Shown here: positions 34,125 to 43,800 of the stretch, piece after piece
Layout: each line of letters opens with the position of its first letter
How positions within the stretch are numbered: position 1 is the first letter of the stretch
From: Porphyromonas gulae DSM 15663
Lineage (GTDB): Bacteria > Bacteroidota > Bacteroidia > Bacteroidales > Porphyromonadaceae
Direction: 5' to 3'
Assembly: GCF_000378065.1 (NCBI RefSeq)
Contig: NZ_KB899155.1
Span: forward strand, 1 to 64,000
Length of the DNA: 64,000 nucleotides
The notes under the pieces: model-generated
Seen by the model: only the letters and a program-made list of their open reading frames with translations
What the model was told of the DNA's origin: nothing
The model's database searches: none
Position numbers and translations under genes: made by a program

Positions 34125-36788
34125 TTATATTATTCTAAATCTAACTTTCAACAATACACAACGAGGACGGATGTTATATACTGATCGGCTTTCAGTGAGT
34201 GCCGATATGTCAGAGTATGAGTATGTATTGTGATTAAGCAAATTGTCAAAAGAGAGCGTAAAGCTAAAACGTTTGATGGTATAATTTGCCTCAGCATTCA
34301 GCAAGAGAAATGACTTATCTCCCCTGTTGAAGTTGTTGTAATAGTGTCTGAGTGAGGTTGTTAGCATTATTCCTGCTGGCAGTGTGAAACTCAGCAAGGC
34401 GTTGTTGCTTACTGTGCGTAACCGTGGCTGGTGTTGCCTCTCTCTTTGATGTGAAACCATCTGATAGTATTCTCCCTGATAAGAAAGAGAGAACCATTTT
34501 AATGGAGCAAAAGAGAGATCTATATTTGCAGATATTGCATTGCCAATATATCGTAGTATCCTATCTTGTACCAACAGAGGATTGTTGTAATAAGAATAAG
34601 ATAACGATGCCCCAATTTTCAGCCGTTTCCAATCAAATCCTTTGCTTGCGTGGATTTTTGCCGTAAGCGTGTTGGCTTTTTCCTTAGTAGGCTGATTGAT
34701 AGAGTGTTCGGATATGCCGTCATAGTATGATCCATAAAGAACCTCCGGACTCTGATGATGCCACAAAAAATCAATCCCCGCAAAGCTCATAGAAAGGATA
34801 TTCTTGAATGAGTAGCCCAAAGAATGATATTGATTAAGACCCTCGAACAATCCTGTAATATCATATGCAAAAAGTTGGCGATATGAGGTGAGTATATTAT
34901 TTGTGTATAAATTCTCAATGACCGGAGTAGAATAAGAAATATTGGAGTTTAATCTTAATTCATGATTACTATTGATGTTGTAAGTAACAGAGGTAGAGGG
35001 CTCTATGCGCACTCCAAACTTTTTTCTCGTTTGGCCTTCTACTATGTCAGACAGTCGGAAATGCTTGTACCTTATGGGCATATATAAAGAGGCATGTAAC
35101 TTCTCTCCATTATATGTTGCTTGTACTCCAACACCCACATTGATGAGACTAAAAGTCAAATCATTTCTGAAGTTTGCAAGTGAGCTATTCAACGCGGTGC
35201 GCTGATAATTCATTGTAGCTGAGGGATGTACGTGCATGTTCCCTATTCTACATGCAGAAAGTAACGAAAAACTATTTTCTGTAGTAAAATTATGAGTACC
35301 TACTTGCTGATGTAATATTGGGTCTGCAATAATTTTAGGAAACAGATTGGGAGAAACAGTAAGAGAATGAGGCCTCTTTTCAAGATTGATAAGAGAGGTA
35401 AATTCATAACCCCTGTATTTTGAATTTCCATTGATGAGGTGAAAGTTGTTGAGTAAACAGTATGAATCAACCTTCCCGAATTGGTCAATAGAATTGTTCC
35501 CAGCTATTATTCGGCTGTTGGCATTGGCTCTGTTCCAGTCGAACTTCACCTGCTCTTTCATGTAGTAGTGGTCGCTGTTTTGCAAGTAGGTGATGTCTCC
35601 ATAAGCCTTTTTTCTTTTCGCCATCCCCATCATGGTTTCCTCGACCACATTCTGAGAACCATCAGGCAGCGTATTGCCGATGCTCGACCAATTGCTCCGC
35701 TCGTCTTTGTCGTGAAGATATGCCGCATTGATCCCCAACTCTCCTGTTTTCCCGATACGATAAGCGTTATTGAAAGTAGCACTATGTGAGTAATTGAAAT
35801 AATAGAAACGCTTATCTATCTCTGGTGCAGAAGGCATTGTAATGGCTGAGATTGTACTTGTTCGCGAATAGTCTTTGTCAAAAGAATAAAGCTCCTGCGA
35901 CAAGTCATCGCCACTATTATTTCCTTTGTATGTGGCAAGAAGCTGTCTGTTGCGTTTGAAATAAGTGGCGATGGTGGCATTGTTCCATAGAGTCTCATTG
36001 GCAAAGCCTCCTCCGAGCGTTGCAATCAGATTGAATATTCCCTTCACTCCCTCCTTCAGCCGTATGTTAATCGAGGCTTGCTCTTCCGGCTTCAGTCCTT
36101 TCAGGGCTTTAATATCCTGATGGTTCTCGAATACTTGCACCGACCCTATATTCTTAGGGTCAATATTATTTGTTGCGATCCCATAATATCCTTTCATGAG
36201 ATCGAGACCCTCTATGTAGAAGTTTTTAATAGGCTTGCCCTGATAGGAAATCTGCCCATTCTTCGATACGGTAATGCCGGGCATCTTTTTCAAAACATCG
36301 GCAATTGTCTGATCGGATGAAGAGAGAAAAGAAGCTATGTTATAATTGATGGTATCGTTCTTAGAATACATCTTTTTCGCTTTTACCACAACCTCACACA
36401 ATTCAATTGGCTTTGTATCTACCTCTATATCATATTGCCCCGATAAATTGGGGATTTTCATAATAACAGGCTTCATTTCAATTCGTGACGCACGAAGCAC
36501 CAAGCTATCACAATCACAACGAACGGCAATCTGATATTTGCCACGGTCATCCGTATACGTTGATGCCAGTATCTTGTTGGGTAGATTAGGATTCATCACA
36601 ACAATACTGGTAAAATCCATTACCTCACCAGTGGAATTTTTAACCTCTCCCCACAATTTGGTTGCAGCCGTCTGAGCATACGACAAACAAGGTATGATTA
36701 ACGAAAGCACTATCCAAAAGACTTTGTTAACCAGACATCTTTTTAAACATGGTGTTATACAACTATGTGTTATACAACTACGGAACAT
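34125..36788 (-). CDS. TonB-dependent receptor-like outer-membrane protein with N-terminal carboxypeptidase-regulatory domain
   Basis: An 887-residue protein: signal sequence (about 20-39, NKVFWIVLSLIIPCLSYAQ), a carboxypeptidase-regulatory-like Ig domain (about 43-125), a plug domain (about 140-245, with IADVLKKMPGITVSKNGQISYQGKPI) and a beta barrel ending in LLKVRFRII with terminal hydrophobic/Ile residue. No SusD partner is present. It lies 12 bases upstream of the GLPGLI gene on the same strand as the peptide locus. It may be the outer-membrane gate for the mature peptide or a receptor for immunity. Tandem 15-base repeats lie at its start, so the first codon is uncertain. Confidence 0.85.
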   Translation of the reverse strand: MFRSCITHSCITPCLKRCLVNKVFWIVLSLIIPCLSYAQTAATKLWGEVKNSTGEVMDFTSIVVMNPNLPNKILASTYTDDRGKYQIAVRCDCDSLVLRASRIEMKPVIMKIPNLSGQYDIEVDTKPIELCEVVVKAKKMYSKNDTINYNIASFLSSSDQTIADVLKKMPGITVSKNGQISYQGKPIKNFYIEGLDLMKGYYGIATNNIDPKNIGSVQVFENHQDIKALKGLKPEEQASINIRLKEGVKGIFNLIATLGGGFANETLWNNATIATYFKRNRQLLATYKGNNSGDDLSQELYSFDKDYSRTSTISAITMPSAPEIDKRFYYFNYSHSATFNNAYRIGKTGELGINAAYLHDKDERSNWSSIGNTLPDGSQNVVEETMMGMAKRKKAYGDITYLQNSDHYYMKEQVKFDWNRANANSRIIAGNNSIDQFGKVDSYCLLNNFHLINGNSKYRGYEFTSLINLEKRPHSLTVSPNLFPKIIADPILHQQVGTHNFTTENSFSLLSACRIGNMHVHPSATMNYQRTALNSSLANFRNDLTFSLINVGVGVQATYNGEKLHASLYMPIRYKHFRLSDIVEGQTRKKFGVRIEPSTSVTYNINSNHELRLNSNISYSTPVIENLYTNNILTSYRQLFAYDITGLFEGLNQYHSLGYSFKNILSMSFAGIDFLWHHQSPEVLYGSYYDGISEHSINQPTKEKANTLTAKIHASKGFDWKRLKIGASLSYSYYNNPLLVQDRILRYIGNAISANIDLSFAPLKWFSLSYQGEYYQMVSHQRERQHQPRLRTVSNNALLSFTLPAGIMLTTSLRHYYNNFNRGDKSFLLLNAEANYTIKRFSFTLSFDNLLNHNTYSYSDISALTESRSVYNIRPRCVLLKVRFRII

Positions 36789-36981
36789 TTTAAAGCAATT
36801 TCGCTATGTCTTACTTTAACTATCGATCACAATGTTACAAATAAAAATTGAAACAAGAAAATTTTTATATGCTTTATTTTTCTTCCTGTGATTTCCCGTG
36901 ATTTCCCGACATCTATAAGGATAGGATTATTGCCTATATATTTGTTCCCATCAAAAACAACCACTTTAATAACAAGTAATT

Positions 36982-38376
36982 ATGGATTCGAACAACAATG
37001 ATTACGTGTTGGTCTTAGAAGACCGCACAGCCGTGAAAAACGACCAAGAGGTCGGTACGCTTTCTGTCATTTCGAGTATTGACGAAAGTGGCCAACTCAA
37101 GACCTCAGAAGCACGGGAAGCCAATCAAGCTTCCTTCTTGAAGTTCAACAGCAAGGATGGACTCTTCAAGAACTTTATGACCAACTTCCTCAAACAGTTC
37201 AATGACCCTTCTCGTTTCGGACTGTATAAGGTGGTAGCTAACAATGTGGAACAAGGTGTGGAGCACCTTCGCACAGCTCTTCAAAACAGACAAAGCCCCA
37301 CAGTGAAAGCACAACTCCAAGAGAGTCAGGTACACTTTGAGGACTTTTTACCCATGCAAAAAAATGCTACAGCCATTGATCCAGAAAAGATTGATTGGCG
37401 TATGCTCGAAGATCTCGGATTAAACCGAGAGAAACTCGAAGCGAGTGGAGCTTTAGAGAAGATGCTCAACTGGCAGAAGAGCGACCTTGTGGGCATCGCT
37501 GTACCCTATGGCAACAGTTCTATTTATACAGAAGCACGCCTCGCTTTCCGTACTGATGATGATGGTAACATAGGCTTAGCCGTTCATGCTATGCGTAAAG
37601 AGCCGCAGTTGGATTTCCCCTATATGGGACATAAGTTTACTCCGGAGGAGAAGGAACAGCTTCTCAAAACAGGCAACCTTGGAAAAACCATTGAAGTAAC
37701 TCCGAAGAATGGCGAGTCTTTTGCCGCCTATGTGTCTATTGATCCACAGACCAACGAGGTTATCGCTCTGCGTGCTGACCGTGTCTCTATCCCCAAAGAG
37801 ATTAAGGGTGTTACTCTCTCTGATATCCAGTACAAAGACCTCGTAGAAGGCAAGGCGGTGAAAGTAGAAGGTATGACCTCGAAGAATGGCAAATCCTTTG
37901 ATGCGACCTTGCAGGTAAATGCCGAGAAGAAAGGTATCGAATTTATCTTTGGAGAAAGCAAAAGTCTCCAACAGCGCCAAGATCAACAGCAGAAGCAAGG
38001 AGGAGTGCCTCATAAACTCTGTGGCTTGGAGCTAACCGAGAAACAGCGTGAAGCATTGAACAGTGGTAGCACGCTCTATCTCAAAAATATGGTAGATAAG
38101 GAGGGTAAAAGCTTTAATGCCTATGTACGTATGGATAAGGAGCAGAACCGCCCACGCTTCTTCAAATACAATCCTGACAAGAAACAAGGAAATGGCAAGG
38201 TCGAAGCCGTGGCTGAAGAACACAAGACGCAGGTAGCAGTCAATAACCAAGGCAAGAGCAACGAAGCCACTAAGCACTTAAAGGAACCTCTCAAATCCGG
38301 CCAAACACAGCTCACAGCGGAGCAAAAAGAGAGGCAAGAGAGAAAGACACAACAGCGTCGTGGACGCAAGATGTAA
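36982..38376 (+). CDS. DUF3945/DUF4099 domain protein of conjugative elements
   Basis: A 464-residue soluble protein. The N-terminus (about 1-110) is an acidic helical section; KIDWRMLEDLGLNREKLEASGALEKML marks DUF4099. Three DUF3945-like units follow, each with a G..LT..Q...L..G....L..M..K.GK.F.A.V..D pattern (near 215-260, 275-320 and 340-390). The tail is Lys/Gln-rich. The same small unit occurs at the C-terminus of the following topoisomerase, suggesting a shared DNA or protein-binding role. Found regularly beside topB in Bacteroidota elements; function unknown. Confidence 0.8.
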   Translation: MDSNNNDYVLVLEDRTAVKNDQEVGTLSVISSIDESGQLKTSEAREANQASFLKFNSKDGLFKNFMTNFLKQFNDPSRFGLYKVVANNVEQGVEHLRTALQNRQSPTVKAQLQESQVHFEDFLPMQKNATAIDPEKIDWRMLEDLGLNREKLEASGALEKMLNWQKSDLVGIAVPYGNSSIYTEARLAFRTDDDGNIGLAVHAMRKEPQLDFPYMGHKFTPEEKEQLLKTGNLGKTIEVTPKNGESFAAYVSIDPQTNEVIALRADRVSIPKEIKGVTLSDIQYKDLVEGKAVKVEGMTSKNGKSFDATLQVNAEKKGIEFIFGESKSLQQRQDQQQKQGGVPHKLCGLELTEKQREALNSGSTLYLKNMVDKEGKSFNAYVRMDKEQNRPRFFKYNPDKKQGNGKVEAVAEEHKTQVAVNNQGKSNEATKHLKEPLKSGQTQLTAEQKERQERKTQQRRGRKM

Positions 38377-38384
38377 AAAGCAAA

Positions 38385-38404
38385 AGACTCGCAAAAGCGA
38401 GTCT
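38385..38404 (+). other. Short hairpin in the 302-base gap before topB
   Basis: AGACTCGC and GCGAGTCT form a perfect 8-bp stem with an AAAA loop just after the DUF3945 gene. The T-run expected of a strong terminator is absent. The rest of 38377-38679 shows no gene or clear signal. Confidence 0.45.
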
Positions 38405-38679
38405 CTGTAGGTGGCGGCAGTGGGGTTAATCACTATGTCTTAGGAATATATCATCTTTACATATAAAGGTCTTTATCTGCCACAACCCCAAGAGCCAATA
38501 CAATATAATCCATAAGCCGTATCTCCTTTCTTGTAAAACTTAAAATTGTACAACAATCTGCAGTAAAACCGAGTAATAGAGGCAGCACATAACTGATTAT
38601 ACTAAAGCCTGAAGATATTCCCCACAAAGTGCGAGTCATATAGTAGGCTCAAAATTACAACTAAATAATTGAACAACAA

Positions 38680-40755
38680 ATGAAAATATGTATTATTGCC
38701 GAGAAACCCTCGGTAGCTCGTGATATTGCCCGTATTGTAGGGGCAAATACGAAACAGGAGGGATACCTCGAAGGAGGTGGCTACCTCGTGACTTGGGCGA
38801 TGGGGCATCTCATTACGCTGGCCATGCCCGAAGTTTATGGTTTATCTACCTATAAAGCCGAAGACCTGCCCATTCGTCCCGATCCCTTCCGACTCATCGT
38901 TCGCCAAGTCCGCAAGGATAAAGAACTATGTGATGATCCTGCTGCTCTAAAACAACTGAAAGCCATTCGTCATTGCTTTGGTTTGGCAGAACGCATCATC
39001 GTAGCAACCGATGCAGGAAGAGAGGGAGAGTTGATATTTCGCATGATTTATCAATACCTCGACTGCCACAAGCCATTCGACAGACTCTGGATTAGTTCAC
39101 TTACAGATAAAGCTATCCGTGAGGGCTTAGCTCAGGTGAAAGCAGGGAGAGACTATGATAACCTTTACTATTCCGCTAAAGCTCGAAGTGAGGCTGATTG
39201 GCTTGTAGGTATCAATGCCAGTCGGGCCTTGTCGATCGCTCGTAAGGGAGGTTACTCTTTGGGACGTGTACAGACACCAACGCTTGCGATGGTATGCCGT
39301 CGTTACCTTGAAAACAAGAACTTCTCTTCTGTCCCTTATTGGAGAGTGAATGCCTTAGTGGAGAAGGAGGGGATCCTCCTCAAAGCCATTAGCACAAACA
39401 GCTTCGATAATGAGGTCTCGGCACAGACTGCTCTCAGTGCTCTCCTCAGTCAGGGCCGATTGTCCGTATCATCGCTCACAAGAAAGGTAGGAACTACCCC
39501 TCCACCTCTCTTGTATGATCTTACCACACTTCAGAAGGAGGCAAATCGAAAGTCTGGCTTCTCGGCAGAGAAGACACTCTCAATAGCTCAATCTCTCTAT
39601 GAGAAGAAAGTCGCAACCTACCCACGTACAGGCAGTCGTTACATCAGTGAAGATGTCTTCGAGGAAGTTTCTGCTATTCTCAGTATGCTTGGAGAGGGCT
39701 TGACAGCTCCTCTCAACCGTCATAGCGTAGATAATGGTAAGGTCACCGACCACCATGCCATTATCCCAACCGGAGAAAGGGCATTGGGGCTCAGTGCAGA
39801 TGAAAACACCATCTATCAGATGATTTGTACACGCTTTATCGAAGCCTTCTCTCCGAACTCAGAAGAGGAGCGTATGCAGGTCATCTTCACGGATGGCACC
39901 CATTCCTATATTTGGAAAGCATGTCATATTTTATCTTCCGGCTGGAAAGCCGTTGCTCAAGAGGGTAAAGAGAAGAACAAAGGAGAGGAGACAGAAAATG
40001 AAGAAGAGCAGTTGGCTTCTCTTCCCAACCTTACAGAAGGAGAAACCCTGCAGGTCAGCTCTGCCGGAATCACAACACACAAAACGAAACCTAAGCCCCT
40101 CTATACTGAGGCGACTTTGCTCTCAGCTATGGAACATGCCGGCAAAGAGGTCGAAGAAGCAGAAAGCCGTCAAGCGATGGCAGAATGTGGTATCGGAACA
40201 CCTGCCACACGAGCAAACATCATCGAGACTCTGATTTTGAGAGAGTACATCCGACGAGAGAAGAAAAGCATCGTACCCACAGAAAAAGGACTTTCGGTCT
40301 ATGAGATTGTCAAAGACGAGCGTATCGCTAATGCTGAGATGACAGGAGCGTGGGAAGTTGCTCTTTCTGCGATTGAAGCAGGTTCGGCATCTACCCAAGA
40401 GTTTAGTCAGCGTATTGCAGCGTATACCGAGCAAATCTGTCAGGAGCTTTTGAAGCTATCGCTTCCCCAAAAGAGCTACCCGACCTATCGCTGTCCCAAG
40501 TGTGGTAACGAAAGTGTCGGTATCTATGCAAAGATTGCCAAGTGCCGACACGAGGGCTGTGGCTTCGTCATCTTCCGAGAAGTTTGTGGCACATTTCTTT
40601 CTGAGGATAATCTCAGAGACCTGATCAATACCAAACGAACACCCATTCTCAAAGGCTTAGTGAGCAAGGCCGGTAAGAAGTTCAATGCTCGACTCGTTCT
40701 CCAAGACGACAACAGTACAACCTTTGAGTTTGAGGGTAAGAAAAAGAAGGGATAA
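38680..40755 (+). CDS. topB: DNA topoisomerase III (TopB) of the element
   Basis: A 691-residue type IA topoisomerase. The Toprim domain starts at CIIAEKPSVARDIARIVGA; ATDAGREGELIFRMIY carries the acidic metal ligands; the active-site tyrosine is Y314 in TYPRTGSRYIS. A zinc-binding tail (CPKCGNES...CRHEGCGF) is followed by a DUF3945-like unit (LISTKRTPILKGL-like, about 640-690). Similar enzymes are the Exc proteins of CTnDOT-type elements, needed for excision in some but not all conditions. It precedes the methylase-helicase gene by 94 bases. Confidence 0.93.
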   Translation: MKICIIAEKPSVARDIARIVGANTKQEGYLEGGGYLVTWAMGHLITLAMPEVYGLSTYKAEDLPIRPDPFRLIVRQVRKDKELCDDPAALKQLKAIRHCFGLAERIIVATDAGREGELIFRMIYQYLDCHKPFDRLWISSLTDKAIREGLAQVKAGRDYDNLYYSAKARSEADWLVGINASRALSIARKGGYSLGRVQTPTLAMVCRRYLENKNFSSVPYWRVNALVEKEGILLKAISTNSFDNEVSAQTALSALLSQGRLSVSSLTRKVGTTPPPLLYDLTTLQKEANRKSGFSAEKTLSIAQSLYEKKVATYPRTGSRYISEDVFEEVSAILSMLGEGLTAPLNRHSVDNGKVTDHHAIIPTGERALGLSADENTIYQMICTRFIEAFSPNSEEERMQVIFTDGTHSYIWKACHILSSGWKAVAQEGKEKNKGEETENEEEQLASLPNLTEGETLQVSSAGITTHKTKPKPLYTEATLLSAMEHAGKEVEEAESRQAMAECGIGTPATRANIIETLILREYIRREKKSIVPTEKGLSVYEIVKDERIANAEMTGAWEVALSAIEAGSASTQEFSQRIAAYTEQICQELLKLSLPQKSYPTYRCPKCGNESVGIYAKIAKCRHEGCGFVIFREVCGTFLSEDNLRDLINTKRTPILKGLVSKAGKKFNARLVLQDDNSTTFEFEGKKKKG

Positions 40756-40786
40756 AAACATTTTTTTCTTTCACCGCAAAAAACGA

Positions 40787-40826
40787 ACAGTCGATAGTGC
40801 AAGATACGCTCTTCACTATCGACTGT
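40787..40826 (+). promoter_or_regulatory. Perfect inverted repeat upstream of the methylase-helicase gene
   Basis: ACAGTCGATAGTG (40787-40799) and CACTATCGACTGT (40814-40826) are exact 13-base arms around a 14-base loop, ending 23 bases before the ATG at 40850. It could be a hairpin in the leader mRNA, an operator or a terminator for topB (no T-run follows, although TTTTTTTC precedes it, so a minus-strand terminator would be weak). Confidence 0.5.
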
Positions 40827-40849
40827 GTAACCTTATCTGATTTACAACC

Positions 40850-43800
40850 ATGGCATACAATAAGAAAGTTGTTTTAGAGGCTAATACCGAAGCTATTCGT
40901 GTCGTACTCCGCTTAGAGAAAGAGCGTCGAGAGGCAACCGAGGCTGAAAAAACAATATTGAGGGGTTACCAAGGTTTTGGAGGACTCAAGTGTGTCCTCA
41001 ACAGATGTGACCAAGCCGAGGACATCCGACACTGGTCCGGCTCAGAGCAAAACCTATTTGTCCCCACGCAACAACTCAAGCAACTCATTTATCGAGAAGC
41101 AATAGATGCCCATACCGCCAAACGCTATTGGGATAGTATAAAGGCGAGTGTACTCACCTCCTTCTACACGGACACACATATTGTCTCAGCTATTGCCGAC
41201 TCCATTGCGACAACCGGGGTTACCATCAAGCGATGTTTGGATCCTTCCGCAGGCATGGGAGCTTTTGCCGAGACCTTTGCCAAGCAGGTAAGTCTTGTCG
41301 ATACCATGGAGAAAGACCTCCTGACGGCTCGCATTTCACAAGCCCTTCACCCCTATGGTGAAGGGAATATCTTCGTGCAGAATCAACCCTTTGAAGCCAT
41401 TGGAGAAGTGGAGGACAAGGATAAGTACGACCTTGTGACAAGTAACATCCCTTTTGGAGACTTTATGGTCTACGACCGTAGTTATACCAAGGGTAAGGAT
41501 GTACTCAAGAGCGAATCTACCAGAGCCATTCATAATTATTTCTTCGTTAAAGGGCTGGATACGCTCAAGGAGGGTGGGCTACTTGCCTTCATCACTTCAC
41601 AAGGTGTCCTCGATGCTCCCCGTAACGAGCCTATCCGTCGCTATCTGATGCAAAACAGTCGGCTTATCTCGGCTATTCGCCTACCCTCGGGTATGTTCAG
41701 TGAGAATGCCGGCACAGAAGTCGGAAGCGACCTCATTGTCCTGCAAAAGCAGTCGGGTAAAGATATTGGCGAAGGGATGGAGCAAGCCTTTATCAGCACT
41801 TTCCCGATACCCAAAGGTGATGGCTTCTCTATTGCCTTTAATCATAGCTCTCTTTTTGAGGGTGAGTGGCAGGAAGTGATGAAACACACCATCGCCACAA
41901 GTCGCACGATGGGTACAGACCCTTATGGTAAACCCACGTGGGTCTATGAGTTCGATGGTGGTATTGAAGAGATGGCTCAAAGTCTACGCTTTCAGCTCTC
42001 AGAGGATATAAGGACGCGTTTTGACAGAAAATTGTATGAGACAGGCATTGCTATGACAGAGGAAGAGCGACAAGCTGAAGCCGAAAAGAAGCTCCGTCAA
42101 TTGGGTGTAACAGCAGGCTTGTCTGAGTCCAAAGAGGAAAAAGGCAAAGGTGCAGAGGAGGATGACAAGATTAACGATGCCTACACGCTCCTGCCTAAGA
42201 GCATCGAGAAACAGCTACCTAAACTCTACAGCACTGAAGGGGAACTTATCGGAGATAAAGTCGCCTATGCTCGCTACTTCTTTCCGATGGGAGCTTACAC
42301 AGCTTATTTGCTCGAATATGACCCCAAAGAGCGTATCGGCTTCGGTGCGGTAACCATGGGGTATGAATGGGAACTCGGTATTATGTCTCTCGATGAGATG
42401 GCGGAAGTCAATATACATGGCTTAGGCATAGAGCGAGATCTATACTTCAAACCTCAGAAACTTCACGAAATCGCGGAACTCGAGGACCTTGTTAGAGGAC
42501 GATATACTAAGGAAGCTACTCCCGCGATGGAGAATGTATCAGAAGAGATTGGAGAAGAGACAGAGGTGGGAAAAACTGAGGTACAGAATACAGAAGAAAA
42601 GCAAACACCTACGGCCGGTCTTACGTCCCAAGAAGAACCCGCTCCCGAAGGTGTTCCTACGTTGACGCTACACCATCAATACCAGAAGGAGGTACCCGAA
42701 ATACGAACAGATGTAGAACCTCCCCGAGAGATGAATGGTCAAACGGTCTACTTCGATGATGATCACCATCCCATAATGGAGAATCCTGATTGGTCTGAGA
42801 CTTTTCTTTTTGCTCCGGAGGAGTACACCCTATGGACACAAGAGGTTGCACTGTTCAATGAGGGTATTAAAGAACCGATCTCTGCGTCCAAGCAGAAATC
42901 AAATACTACTTCCACGACAAAGACCGCTCATTCAACTACACAGCGTCGTCATAGAGCCAACAAAAAAAAGGAAGCAACAAGTGGCTACGAACGTAGTCTT
43001 TTCGACTATACAAATGAAAATGAGGCTTATCCGGTTCAATCTGCTATCGAGACTAAGAAAATCTTTGACGCTTCACCTCGCCCTTTTCTCTCTACGCCAG
43101 ATTCACATCTGAGGGATGGCTCTATCGTCTTACAGAATGGTCAAGTGGGGTTTATCTCCGATCTGAAAAAGCATCCGACTTTCAATCCGATGGATTTGCC
43201 TTATGCGCAACTCTCAAAGCTCAAAGCCTACATTGAAATCCGTGAGAGCTATCACCGCCTATACGACTACGAAGCAATCAACCACTCCGAAGAAACAGAG
43301 GAGCGCAGTAAACTCAATCGACTATATGATAGTTATGTAGCTCGCTGGGGACATTTCAATCAGAAAAGCAATACCGATATCATCAAGATGGATGCCACAG
43401 GGGTGGAGATGCTCTTCCTCGAAAGGTCAGAAAATGGTCAATTTGTCAAAGCCGATATCTTTGACCATCCAACGGGATTCTCCACATCCGAACTCACCAT
43501 TGCTGCCGACCCCTTGGAAGCACTCAGTGCTTCGCTCAATAAGTACGGCACGGTAGAACTTGACTATATGAGTTCTCTGCTTCCTGAGATGGAAGAGTCG
43601 GATATCCTCTCTGCCTTGGAAGGACGCATCTATTTCAATCCCGAGATAGATGGTTACGAGGTTGCCGACAAGTTCGTATCAGGCAATGTGATTGAGAAAG
43701 CCGATAGGCTTGCCTCTTGGTTGCTTGACCACCCCGACCATGAGGAAGGCAAGCAGAGCTTGGCAGCACTCATGGCAGCGCGCCCAACGCCAATTCCTTT

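Noticed and set aside
34125..36788. A SusC/SusD polysaccharide uptake pair
   Set aside because: No SusD-like gene is adjacent; the neighbour is a GLPGLI protein.
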